This document shows, piece by piece, positions 1 through 6,891 of a stretch of DNA of 10,920 bases; the first letter of the stretch is position 1; each line of letters begins with the position of its first letter. Below the pieces are notes generated by a model. That model was not told the origin of the DNA. It was given only the letters and a program-made list of their open reading frames with translations, and did no database searches. The position numbers and the translations under genes were made by a program. Where the stretch lies: positions 1 to 10,920 of the forward strand of contig JABFXB010000421.1 of NCBI GenBank assembly GCA_013361975.1, given 5' to 3'. This DNA comes from Dermatophilaceae bacterium. Lineage in GTDB: Bacteria; Actinomycetota; Actinomycetes; Actinomycetales; Dermatophilaceae.

Positions 1-1
1 G

Positions 2-1156
2 GTGCCTGACGGCGCGGCGCGCGACGCCGAGCGGCTCGCCCGGATCAAGCGGCGGTTCGCCGAGTTCGCCGCCGAGTATGCCGCCCTGCCGCTCTACTCG
101 GGCATCTGCCGCCACCTCGCCGAGGACGGCGACCTCGCGTCACTGCTCCTCGCCGCGAGGCCCGGCCAGGCTCGGCCGGTCCTGTGGCTGGCCGCCCTCC
201 ACGACCTCGTGCTCCGCCGCCCGGACGCCGCTGCGGCGCAGTGGTACCCGAGTGTCGTCGGCCCGGACCGCACGCCGACGGGTGACCCGTGGGGCGACGT
301 GCGACGCACCGTCGTCGAGCACCGCGACGAGCTGCTGCAGCAGATCGCGACCCACGGGACCCAGACCAACGAGGTGAACCGCGCGGTCTACGTCGCAGTG
401 GGACTGGCTGCGGCCTCACGCGACGTCCCAGCCCGCCCGCTCGCTCTCGTCGAGCTCGGCGCGAGCGCAGGCCTGCTCCTCGCCGTCGACAGGTATGCCG
501 TCCGGCTCTGCTCTCGTGACGGCGAGGTCGTGCTCGGTGACCCGGGCTCGACCGTGAGCTGTGTCGGCCAGGACCGGTCGGGCGCGGCCGCGGTCGAGGG
601 GCGGGCTGCCCTCGCGCTTCCCACGATCCTGGGCCGCGCGGGTGTCGACCTCGACCCGGTGGACCTGTCGGACGACGACGCCGTCCGGTGGCTCGAGGCC
701 TGCCTGTGGCCCGAGGTCCCCGGCAGGGTCGAGCGCTTCCGGGCGGCCTGCGACCTGCTGCGTGACCGGCAGCCGGTGGTGCTGCGGGGCGACATGGTCG
801 AGGGCCTGCCGAGAGCGGTCGACGTCGCACTGCAGCAGGCAGGCCCGCAGGCGCACGTCGTCGTCTTCAGCTCGTGGGCGCTGACCTACCTCGACCCGTC
901 GCGGCGCAACACCCTGGAGGCCACAGTGCGCTCCCTCGCCGGCGACTGCGAGGCGCTGTCGTGGCTCACGGCCGAGCCACCGGCGTGCGCGCCGGGCATC
1001 GAACCACCGGCCCGTGCCGACGACGGCGGCACCGTGGTGGGCCTGCGCCGGTGGCGCGAGGGCCGGGAGCTCGAACCGGTGACGCTCGGCACCTGCCATC
1101 CGCACGGAGCCTGGGTGGAGCTGACGTTCGAGGGGCTCGAAGAGCGAACTTCATAA
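2..1156 (+). CDS. DUF2332 family protein (function unknown), possibly 5'-truncated by the window edge
   Basis: The 384-residue product reads like the actinobacterial/proteobacterial DUF2332 family. I recognise an N-terminal helical part with ALHDLVLR (about residues 65-72), WYPSVVG (81-87), the signature TQTNEVNR (120-127) and the glycine-rich ELGASAGLLLAVDRY (151-165). The last of these resembles a Rossmann or SAM-binding motif I, but no activity is established for the family as far as I know. The C-terminal part carries FSSWALTYL and GTCHPHGAWVEL. The first available start is a GTG at base 2, with one base of context, so the ribosome binding site cannot be seen and the gene may begin further upstream. 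Two of the GTATGCCG octamers lie in this gene (76-83 and 493-500). It converges on the amylosucrase gene across a 114-bp gap in which I see no convincing terminator, only a 6-bp stem (1169-1174 with 1194-1199). Family call is fairly sure; function is unknown. Confidence 0.82.
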   Translation: MPDGAARDAERLARIKRRFAEFAAEYAALPLYSGICRHLAEDGDLASLLLAARPGQARPVLWLAALHDLVLRRPDAAAAQWYPSVVGPDRTPTGDPWGDVRRTVVEHRDELLQQIATHGTQTNEVNRAVYVAVGLAAASRDVPARPLALVELGASAGLLLAVDRYAVRLCSRDGEVVLGDPGSTVSCVGQDRSGAAAVEGRAALALPTILGRAGVDLDPVDLSDDDAVRWLEACLWPEVPGRVERFRAACDLLRDRQPVVLRGDMVEGLPRAVDVALQQAGPQAHVVVFSSWALTYLDPSRRNTLEATVRSLAGDCEALSWLTAEPPACAPGIEPPARADDGGTVVGLRRWREGRELEPVTLGTCHPHGAWVELTFEGLEERTS

Positions 1157-1270
1157 TGTCGATTACCGGCGAATACCCTTGCTGCACAGCGGAATTCGCT
1201 TGCCATGTCAGACTGCTCGGGACCCCCGGCTGACCGCTTTGACCGGGCACGGCGGCCCAGCCCGGCGGCG

Positions 1271-3268
1271 TCAAGTTCGCGACACCTCGACGGGCGCCTC
1301 GACGACCCACCAGGCGGCATACGGGCTCAGGGATGCCTGCCCGGCCGCGTCGCCGAAGACGGGGTGCCCGCCGAGCGCGTCGTGGGCGTGCACGATGCCG
1401 GCGTCCGCGAAGAGCCGCACCGGCACGGTCTGCCAGTACCGCGTCACGTTGTAGACGCAGACCATGGAGCCGCTCGGGTGGGTGCGCACCACCGCCAGCA
1501 CGCCGTCGCTGGTCTCGAGCACCACCCGGGTCTGCGCCGACGCGTGCAGCTGCGGGAGCGTACGACGCACCGCCGCCAGGTGCCGCAGGCCCTGGAACAC
1601 CTTGCCCGCCGTGGTCGCGAGGTCGCCGCGGTGCGACGCGAGTCCCCAGTCGACGCGTTCACGATGTGCCCACCGGTTGTCGTCCTCGTGGCCCGGCTCG
1701 TCGGCCCAGTGCGGGTCGTTGGGCATCCCGAGCTCGTCGCCGCTCCACACGACCGGTATGCCGCCCCAGCCCGCCACGACGGCGTGGGCCAGGAAGAGCC
1801 GTGCGAGCCCGAGCCCCACGCCGGCTGCGTCGCCGCGCCGTTCCGCATCGGACAGCCCGGTCAGCGCCGCCGACGTGCCGCTGATGCGCTTGTCACCCGT
1901 CGCCGGGTTGTGCTGGAAGACGAGCCCGTGCGCCCACGACCCCGGCTGGTCACCCGCGTACCAGTCGGAGAGGAAGCGGCGGTGGGCGTAGCCGTCCAGC
2001 CCGGCGGCAGCCGCATCGGCGTCGTCGATCGCCCACCCGATGTCGTCGTGGCAACGGACGTAGCAGATCCACGTGCCGCTCGATGGCGTCGGCGGCAACG
2101 TCGTGAGGGCCTGCTTGGCCAGGCCGGTGCTGCCGGTTGCCAGCATCGACCACACCTGCACCATGAGGCTGTTGTGGTACGCGATGTCGCTGACCCGGCC
2201 GGCGTGCTCGCCCTGACCGAGGTACTGGACGAGGTCGCGGGGCCCGACGATGGCCTCGGCCTTGAAGGCCAGGGCCGGGCAGGCGATGCGCGCGACCGTG
2301 CGCAGCGCCTGGGTGACCGCATGCACCTCGGGCTGGTTCTGGCAGTTCGTGCCGAGGCGCTTCCACGTGAAGGCGATCGCGTCGAGCCGCAGCACCTCGA
2401 CGCCGAGGTTCGCGAGGTAGAGCACGATGTCGGCGTACTCGACGAGCACGTCGGGGTTGGCCCAGTTGACGTCCCACTGCCACTCGTTGAACGTCGTCCA
2501 GACCCAGCCGCCGAGCTCGTCGTCCCACGTGAAGTTGCCGGGCGCGAAGTCGGGGAACACCTCGGGCAGCGTGCGTTCGTACGCGTCGGGCATGACGCGG
2601 TCGGGGTAGACGTGGAAGTAGTCGCGGTAGTGCGACTCCCCCGCCCTCGCACGACGCGCCCACTCGTGCTCGCGCGCAACGTGGTTGAGCACGAGGTCGA
2701 GCACGAGGGAGATGCCGTTCGCACGGAGCTCGCTCGCGAGCGCCCGCAGGTCGTCGACGTCACCGAGGTCAGGGCGCACGGTGCGGTAGTCCTGCACGGC
2801 GTAGCCACCGTCGTTGTCGCCGTCGCGCGGCTGGAGCAGCGGCATCAGGTGCAGGTAGGTCACCCCGAGGTCGCGGAGGTGGTCGAGGCGCCCGGCGAAG
2901 CTCTTGAGATCACCACCGAACCGCTCTGTGTAGCAGGCGTACCCGAACATCTCGGGCTGCTGGAGCCAGTCGGGACGCAGCAGCCGGCGCTGGTCCAGGC
3001 GACGCAGCTCCGGGGGCCTCTGGGAGTACGCCGAGACAGCCCGCTCCACGAGCCGCAGCGCGATGGCCGAGACGTCCTGCTCCGGGTAGAGCACCCGCAA
3101 GGCGGCCAGGAGGTCGTCGGACCAGCGCTCGAGCCGCAGCTCCAGCGTCTCGCGGTCTGCCTCGTCGAGCCCGCCCAGCAGGGAGCCCAGGGGCTCGTCC
3201 GCCGGCGGCTCGGGAGTTGGCCTCACGTCACGGGCGCCTTGGCTCATGGCCCGATTGAACAGCACCAC
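1271..3268 (-). CDS. Amylosucrase (GH13 alpha-glucan-forming sucrose glucosyltransferase)
   Basis: Amylosucrase uses sucrose as glucosyl donor to extend alpha-1,4-glucan and releases fructose. The 665 residues match recalled Neisseria polysaccharea amylosucrase along the whole length: a helical N-terminal domain ending in AYSQR (80-84), YLHLMPL (138-144), DGGYAV (153-158), the B-domain segment RTLPEVFPD (232-240), and WVWTTFNEWQWD (255-266). The nucleophile is D296 in VLRLDAIAFTWK, the acid/base E338 in FKAEAIVGP, and the transition-state pair H407-D408 in YVRCHDDIGW. The -1 pocket salt-bridge partners D153 and R532 (in DDNRWAHR) are present, which separates it from plain amylases. No signal peptide is visible, so it is probably cytoplasmic. 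The start drawn is GTG at 3268; ATG at 3247 (residue 8) is equally possible, and neither has a clear ribosome site. Pro235 stands where I recall Arg226 in the Neisseria enzyme. No sucrose transporter or other glucan gene is adjacent. Sucrose phosphorylase or sucrose hydrolase are less likely alternatives. Confidence 0.93.
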   Translation of the reverse strand: MVLFNRAMSQGARDVRPTPEPPADEPLGSLLGGLDEADRETLELRLERWSDDLLAALRVLYPEQDVSAIALRLVERAVSAYSQRPPELRRLDQRRLLRPDWLQQPEMFGYACYTERFGGDLKSFAGRLDHLRDLGVTYLHLMPLLQPRDGDNDGGYAVQDYRTVRPDLGDVDDLRALASELRANGISLVLDLVLNHVAREHEWARRARAGESHYRDYFHVYPDRVMPDAYERTLPEVFPDFAPGNFTWDDELGGWVWTTFNEWQWDVNWANPDVLVEYADIVLYLANLGVEVLRLDAIAFTWKRLGTNCQNQPEVHAVTQALRTVARIACPALAFKAEAIVGPRDLVQYLGQGEHAGRVSDIAYHNSLMVQVWSMLATGSTGLAKQALTTLPPTPSSGTWICYVRCHDDIGWAIDDADAAAAGLDGYAHRRFLSDWYAGDQPGSWAHGLVFQHNPATGDKRISGTSAALTGLSDAERRGDAAGVGLGLARLFLAHAVVAGWGGIPVVWSGDELGMPNDPHWADEPGHEDDNRWAHRERVDWGLASHRGDLATTAGKVFQGLRHLAAVRRTLPQLHASAQTRVVLETSDGVLAVVRTHPSGSMVCVYNVTRYWQTVPVRLFADAGIVHAHDALGGHPVFGDAAGQASLSPYAAWWVVEAPVEVSRT

Positions 3269-3292
3269 GCCCCGGCGCGACAGGGGCGCGAG

Positions 3293-3309
3293 CCGCGGTG
3301 AGACCGCGG
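3293..3309 (-). terminator. Short hairpin between yciO and the amylosucrase gene
   Basis: A perfect 7-bp GC-only inverted repeat, CCGCGGT and ACCGCGG, is separated by a 3-base GAG loop. It sits 13 bases past the yciO stop codon and 24 bases before the amylosucrase GTG. There is no T-run, so it could be a weak actinobacterial-type terminator or attenuator, or chance in a GC-rich gap. Confidence 0.3.
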
Positions 3310-3322
3310 GTGGGACACGGCG

Positions 3323-3943
3323 TCACTCGAAGGGGCTCGGGTCGCCGGCGCCGACGCGGGTGACGACCGGGTAGCCCTCGGACCAGTCCACGACGGTCGT
3401 CGGCTCGAGCCCGCACTCCCCGGAGTCGATGACGGCGTCGACGACATGGTCGAGGCGGTCCTTGATCTGCCAGCCCTCCGTCATCGGCTCGTCGTCGTCA
3501 GGCAGCAGCAGGGTGCTCGAGAGGATCGGCTCACCCATCGCCTTGAGCAGCTCGCGTACCACCGGGTGCTCGGGGATGCGGACGCCGACGGTCTTCTTCC
3601 TGGCGTGCAGCAGGCGCCGCGGCACCTCCTTCGTCGCCGGCAGGATGAACGTGTAGGGCCCGGGCGTCGCCGCCTTGATGGCGCGGAACACCGAGTTGTC
3701 CAGGTGCACGAACTGGCCGAGCTGCGCGAAGTCCGAGCAGACCAGCGTGAAGTGGTGCTTCTCGTCGAGGTGGCGGATGCGCAGGATGCGCTCCTTGCCC
3801 TCGGGGTTGTCGAGGGAGCAGCCGAGGGCGAAGCAGGAGTCGGTCGGGTAGGCGATGAGACCGCCGGTCCGAAGGATCTCGACCGCCTGGCCGATCGCCC
3901 GGGGCTGGGGGTCCACCGGGTGGACGTCGAAGTACTTCGCCAT
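3323..3943 (-). CDS. yciO: YciO-type Sua5/YrdC-family protein (L-threonylcarbamoyladenylate synthase-like)
   Basis: The product belongs to the YrdC/Sua5 fold, which in TsaC binds ATP, bicarbonate and threonine to make threonylcarbamoyl-AMP for tRNA t6A. This copy is of the YciO branch: 206 residues, the same length I recall for E. coli YciO, and alignable end to end. Motifs are YPTDSCFALGC (32-42), RILRIRHLDEKHHFTLVCS (52-70), TPGPYTFILPATKEVPRRLL (93-112), GVRIPEHP (120-127), GEPILSSTLLLP (137-148) and PTTVVDW (181-187). Whether YciO proteins make threonylcarbamoyl-AMP in the cell is unsettled, so I do not call it tsaC. I chose the ATG at 3943, which follows a purine-rich AGGGTGAGG two bases upstream. 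The open frame continues 50 codons further up to 4093, but that stretch overlaps the divergent acetyltransferase and is not YciO-like. Only 25 bp separate the two divergent starts. Confidence 0.9.
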   Translation of the reverse strand: MAKYFDVHPVDPQPRAIGQAVEILRTGGLIAYPTDSCFALGCSLDNPEGKERILRIRHLDEKHHFTLVCSDFAQLGQFVHLDNSVFRAIKAATPGPYTFILPATKEVPRRLLHARKKTVGVRIPEHPVVRELLKAMGEPILSSTLLLPDDDEPMTEGWQIKDRLDHVVDAVIDSGECGLEPTTVVDWSEGYPVVTRVGAGDPSPFE

Positions 3944-3968
3944 GACCTCACCCTGCCATGCTGGGTCG

Positions 3969-4388
3969 ATGACGGAGCCAACGGGTGAAGGTGCCAACGA
4001 TCCGACCGACGACTCGGCCACGACCATCGAGGTGGTCGACAACCCCGCGCGCAGCCGGTTCGAGCTGCTCGACGGCGGCCGGGTCATCGGCATCGCGAGC
4101 TACGCGGTCGTCCACGCCGAGGGCGGCGGTGACGGCGGTGACGGGGACCGGGTTGTCTTCTTCCACACCGAGGTCGACCCGGAGTACGAGGGGCGGGGTC
4201 TCGCCGGGCGACTCGCGGACTTCGCGCTCTCGTCGACGGTCGCTGCCGGCCGGCAGATCGTGGCGCTCTGCCCCTACATCAAGGTGTACCTGCGCCGGCA
4301 CCCCGAGCCGTATGCCGCGCACGTCGTGAGGCCCACCGACGCCGACGTCGACGCGGCCGACGAGGCCGCTCGCGCCGCTGCAGGGTGA
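3969..4388 (+). CDS. Small GNAT-family N-acetyltransferase (COG2388/YjdJ-NATD1 type)
   Basis: The 139-residue product is a minimal GNAT fold of the COG2388 type, which binds acetyl-CoA; substrates of this branch are poorly known. Seen are a core beginning at about residue 20, the strand VVFFHTEVDPEYEG (62-75) leading into the acetyl-CoA pyrophosphate loop EGRGLAGRL (74-82), and a C-terminal CPYIKVYLRRHPE (101-113), typical of this subgroup. A Gly/Asp loop, GGGDGGDGD (52-60), is built from a repeated GGCGGTGAC unit and may be a flexible insertion. The ATG at 3969 leaves about 19 disordered residues before the core; there is no strong ribosome site upstream, and with yciO starting 25 bp away on the other strand a leaderless mRNA is possible. 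The stop overlaps the next gene's GTG start (GTGA), suggesting translational coupling to the oxidase. Confidence 0.85.
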   Translation: MTEPTGEGANDPTDDSATTIEVVDNPARSRFELLDGGRVIGIASYAVVHAEGGGDGGDGDRVVFFHTEVDPEYEGRGLAGRLADFALSSTVAAGRQIVALCPYIKVYLRRHPEPYAAHVVRPTDADVDAADEAARAAAG

Positions 4389-5584
4389 CGCGCCCCCACG
4401 TCGTCGTCGTGGGTGGCGGCATCATCGGGTCGGCCGTGGCCCGGCGCCTCACCCTGGCCGAGCCGCGGCCCGACGTGACCGTCGTCGAGAAGGAGTCCGT
4501 CCCCGCGCGGCACCAGACGTCACGGAACAGCGGTGTCGTCCACGCCGGCGTCTACTACGCGCCCGGTTCCGCCAAGGCCACGCTGTCGAGGGAGGGCGTG
4601 CGGCGGCTGCGCGCCTACTGCCGCGAGCGCGGGCTGCCCTACGAGGAGGTCGGCAAGGTCGTCGTCGCCCTCGACGAGGTGGAGGTCCAGCGGCTGGACG
4701 CCATCGAGGCTCGGGCCCGGGCGAACGGCGTCCCCGGCCTGCGCCGGCTCGACCCGGCCGCGCTGCGCGAGGTGGAGCCCCACGCGGTCGGCCGGGCTGC
4801 GCTCCACTCCCCCACGACCGCGATCACCGACTTCTCCCGCGTCGCCGCGGCGATGCTCGAGGACGCCGTGGAGCGCGAGGCGCAGGTCCTCACCGGCTTC
4901 GAGGTGACCGGGCTCGACCAAGCCGGTGGGAAGGTCGAGCTGCGCGCGGCGGACGGGCGCCACCTGCGCGCCGACCGGGTCGTCATCGCCGGTGGCCTGC
5001 ACGCCGACCGGCTGGCCGTGCTCGCCGGCGACGGCCCAAGCCCCGCGATCGTGCCCTTCCGTGGCGAGTACCACCGGCTGGCGCCGTCCGCGACGCACCT
5101 CGTGCGAGGGCTGGTGTACCCGGTGCCCGACCCGCGATACCCGTTCCTCGGCGTCCACCTGACACGCAGGGTCTGCGGCGACGTGCTGCTCGGACCGAAT
5201 GCGGTGCTCGCCACGGCGCGCGAGGGCTACCGGCGGCGCGACGTCGACCTCGGGGTCGTGCGGGCGCTCGCGACCTCGAGCGGCTTCCGCCGGTTCGCCA
5301 GGGCCAACCTGGCGACAGGGCTGCACGAGGTCGTGGGGTCGGTCAGCCGACATGCGTTCGTGGCCCGCGCCCGGCGCTACGTGCCCGCCATCACCGACGC
5401 CGACGTCGTGCCCGCGAGTTCAGGGGTGCGGGCGCAGGCGATGGACCCCGACGGCTCGCTCGTCGAGGACTTCCGTTTCAGCAGCGTCGGGGCCGTGCTG
5501 TGCATCCGCAACGCCCCGTCGCCCGCGGCCACGGCGTCGCTGGCGATAGCCGATCTCGTCGTCGAGCGGCTCGACCTCGACTGA
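4385..5584 (+). CDS. lhgO: L-2-hydroxyglutarate oxidase/dehydrogenase (FAD-dependent)
   Basis: The enzyme oxidises L-2-hydroxyglutarate to 2-oxoglutarate with FAD. This removes a side product of malate dehydrogenase-type reactions or a lysine/glutarate catabolic intermediate. The 399 residues carry the N-terminal FAD-binding VVVVGGGIIGSAVARRL (6-22), then the family signature HQTSRNSGVVHAGVYY (43-58), the FAD-contact strand VVIAGGLHADRLA (199-211), PFRGEYHRL (224-232), GLVYPVPDPRYPFLGVHLTR (242-261), GPNAVLA (270-276) and the C-terminal PASSGVRAQAMD (343-354) with NAPSPAATASLAIAD (376-390). All are characteristic of LhgO rather than of glycine or D-amino-acid oxidases. The length is normal. 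The GTG start at 4385 lies inside the stop of the acetyltransferase gene, so it is probably translated by coupling. It converges on the WXG100-like hydrolase gene with only 6 bp between stops. Confidence 0.93.
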   Translation: MTRPHVVVVGGGIIGSAVARRLTLAEPRPDVTVVEKESVPARHQTSRNSGVVHAGVYYAPGSAKATLSREGVRRLRAYCRERGLPYEEVGKVVVALDEVEVQRLDAIEARARANGVPGLRRLDPAALREVEPHAVGRAALHSPTTAITDFSRVAAAMLEDAVEREAQVLTGFEVTGLDQAGGKVELRAADGRHLRADRVVIAGGLHADRLAVLAGDGPSPAIVPFRGEYHRLAPSATHLVRGLVYPVPDPRYPFLGVHLTRRVCGDVLLGPNAVLATAREGYRRRDVDLGVVRALATSSGFRRFARANLATGLHEVVGSVSRHAFVARARRYVPAITDADVVPASSGVRAQAMDPDGSLVEDFRFSSVGAVLCIRNAPSPAATASLAIADLVVERLDLD

Positions 5585-5590
5585 CGACGG

Positions 5591-6802
5591 TCAGTTCTTG
5601 CCGAAGTACTCGCTGGCCTGCATCGCCTCGATGACCGACGGAGCCTGGTGCTGCCCGATCGCGTAGCCGCCGAGGTCGATGGCGGTGTCGACGACACCGG
5701 CCACCGGGCTCACGAGCGACCACGGCGAAGGGTGCAGGTCGGGGCCCTTGGCGGGATCGAGGGCGATCTGGGTGCCGAGGGCGTTGGGCAGCACGCTGTC
5801 ACCGAGGAACGGCGCGTGGTCGACGAATGACCCGAGGGGGTTCTGCAGCGTCGTGAGGATCTCTCCGCGCACGTGGTAGTTGCGCACCTGCCCCGGCTCG
5901 AGGCCGGGGTCCCGGTGTCCGAGGGCGGCGGCCGCGAGGACGGTGTTGGGGTGCACGCCGGCCGCGTTGAACGTGACCGCGGGAACGTCGGTCGCGAGCG
6001 AGGCCGTGCTGGCGAGACCGCCGCCGAGGGAGTGGCCGGTCAGCGCCATGTTGTCGCGGCCGACGGCGCCGGCGAGGTGCTGCGCCAGCGCGATCGCCTG
6101 CACGTGCTGGGTGCTGAGCCCACCGAGGCCCTGTTGGGCGTTGGCGCCCCAGTCGCTGACGCTCGATGGGTCGGTGCCGGCGAACGCGAGCACGTAGCGG
6201 CCCTCGTCGTCGCGGTAGATGTTCGCCTGGAACCCGCCGGGCCCCGTCAGGGATCGCGGGGCGATTCCGAGGTGCTCGAGGGCCGCGGCGTCGAGGGGTT
6301 CGAAGTGCGTGCTGCCCTTGCCGTCGTAGACGCCCTGGGACAGCTGCGCCAGCTCGAGGTCGATCTGGTGGGGCCGAGTGCCCCGCACCTCGTCGGCCAG
6401 GGGCTCGTCGGCCGTGCCGTTCGCCCCGAGCGACCCGGGGCCCCCGAGTCCGGGGAAGAGACCGGGCAGCAGACTGGGCAGCAGACCGGGCAGCAGCCCC
6501 GGCCGGCCGCTGGTCGGCAGGGAACCCCCGCCCTCGTTGCTCGTCGACCGCTGCGAGCGGGCGTTGTCGGAGAGCCGGCGCGACATCGACTCGAGCGTGG
6601 TGCCCAGCGCGGCGAGCGCGGATGCCGTGGTGCGCCAGCTCTCCTGGGCCGCGTGGGCGTCGTCGCCGCCCCACGACCGGCCGATCACGGCGAGCGCCCG
6701 GGTGCCGGTGGCGCGTATGCCGTCCACCTCACCGGCGCACGCGGTCAGCTCTCGAGCGGTGCGCTCGAGGGCATCGGGGTCAGCACCCTTGCGGTAGAGC
6801 AC
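5591..6802 (-). CDS. WXG100-like / lipase-like serine hydrolase fusion, candidate type VII secretion substrate
   Basis: Three parts are visible in 403 residues. Residues 1-85 look like a WXG100/ESAT-6-type helical hairpin, with the turn SWGGDDAH (43-50) at the expected distance from the N-terminus, followed by an amphipathic helix (ESMSRRLSD). Residues 101-123 form a Pro/Leu/Gly linker made of PGLLPGLLPSLLPGLF-like repeats. Residues from about 145 on are an alpha/beta hydrolase of lipase class 3 or DUF2974 style. It has the strand YVLAFAGTDP (203-212) and the nucleophile elbow GHSLGGG (256-262, S258), with H329 or H359 as candidate catalytic histidines. No Sec signal peptide is visible. The GTG start at 6802 is well supported by AGGAGG (6808-6813) five bases upstream. 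Function is inferred: WXG100-like N-termini can direct export through type VII systems, and lipase effectors exist, but no secretion gene, no partner WXG protein, and no C-terminal YxxxD/E signal is present here. It could also be an intracellular hydrolase. Confidence 0.75.
   Translation of the reverse strand: MLYRKGADPDALERTARELTACAGEVDGIRATGTRALAVIGRSWGGDDAHAAQESWRTTASALAALGTTLESMSRRLSDNARSQRSTSNEGGGSLPTSGRPGLLPGLLPSLLPGLFPGLGGPGSLGANGTADEPLADEVRGTRPHQIDLELAQLSQGVYDGKGSTHFEPLDAAALEHLGIAPRSLTGPGGFQANIYRDDEGRYVLAFAGTDPSSVSDWGANAQQGLGGLSTQHVQAIALAQHLAGAVGRDNMALTGHSLGGGLASTASLATDVPAVTFNAAGVHPNTVLAAAALGHRDPGLEPGQVRNYHVRGEILTTLQNPLGSFVDHAPFLGDSVLPNALGTQIALDPAKGPDLHPSPWSLVSPVAGVVDTAIDLGGYAIGQHQAPSVIEAMQASEYFGKN
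6461..6496 (-). repeat. Three tandem 12-bp repeats coding the Leu-Leu-Pro-Gly/Ser linker
   Basis: On the + strand the units are ACCGGGCAGCAG, ACTGGGCAGCAG and ACCGGGCAGCAG, differing by one base. On the coding strand each gives Leu-Leu-Pro-Gly or Leu-Leu-Pro-Ser. The protein repeat decays on both sides (PGL, PGLF). The array lies exactly in the linker between the WXG100-like and hydrolase domains, and as an in-frame 12-mer it could vary in copy number without breaking the gene. Confidence 0.85.
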
Positions 6803-6829
6803 GTGGGCCTCCTGTCGACGGTGGGCCTC

Positions 6830-6858
6830 ACGCTAGGTGGCGGCTCGACGACCGTCCA
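6830..6858 (-). promoter_or_regulatory. Putative promoter of the WXG100-like hydrolase gene
   Basis: Reading the minus strand, a -35-like TGGACG (6858-6853) is followed after 17 bases by a -10-like TAGCGT (6835-6830), which fits the loose actinobacterial TANNNT pattern. The expected transcript start, near 6823, would leave a leader of about 20 bases containing the AGGAGG site. This suggests transcription separate from the permease upstream. Short motifs of this sort arise by chance, so confidence is modest. Confidence 0.35.
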
Positions 6859-6859
6859 T

Positions 6860-6873
6860 GGGGAGCGCTCCCC
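6860..6873. other. 14-bp perfect palindrome GGGGAGCGCTCCCC after the permease gene
   Basis: A fully self-complementary 14-mer lies 18 bases past the permease stop codon (minus strand) and one base upstream of the putative -35 box of the hydrolase gene. It could be a terminator stem with a very tight loop and no T-run, or a binding site for a dimeric regulator. The sequence alone does not decide. Confidence 0.4.
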
Positions 6874-6891
6874 GCGTGTCGGCGCAGCAGC

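Noticed and set aside
1157..1270. Possible terminator in the gap between the DUF2332 gene and the amylosucrase gene
   Set aside because: Only weak stems were found (6 bp with a 19-base loop; CCGG repeats around 1230-1250); not enough to call.
1205..3301. 698-codon open frame on the + strand opposite the amylosucrase gene
   Set aside because: It is a shadow of the high-GC amylosucrase gene on the minus strand; the peptide is Arg/Val/Glu-rich and matches no family I recognise, while the minus strand has every GH13 motif.
3944..4093. 50-codon N-terminal extension of yciO
   Set aside because: It overlaps the divergent acetyltransferase gene, is not YciO-like, and the ATG at 3943 has a ribosome site and gives the usual 206 residues.
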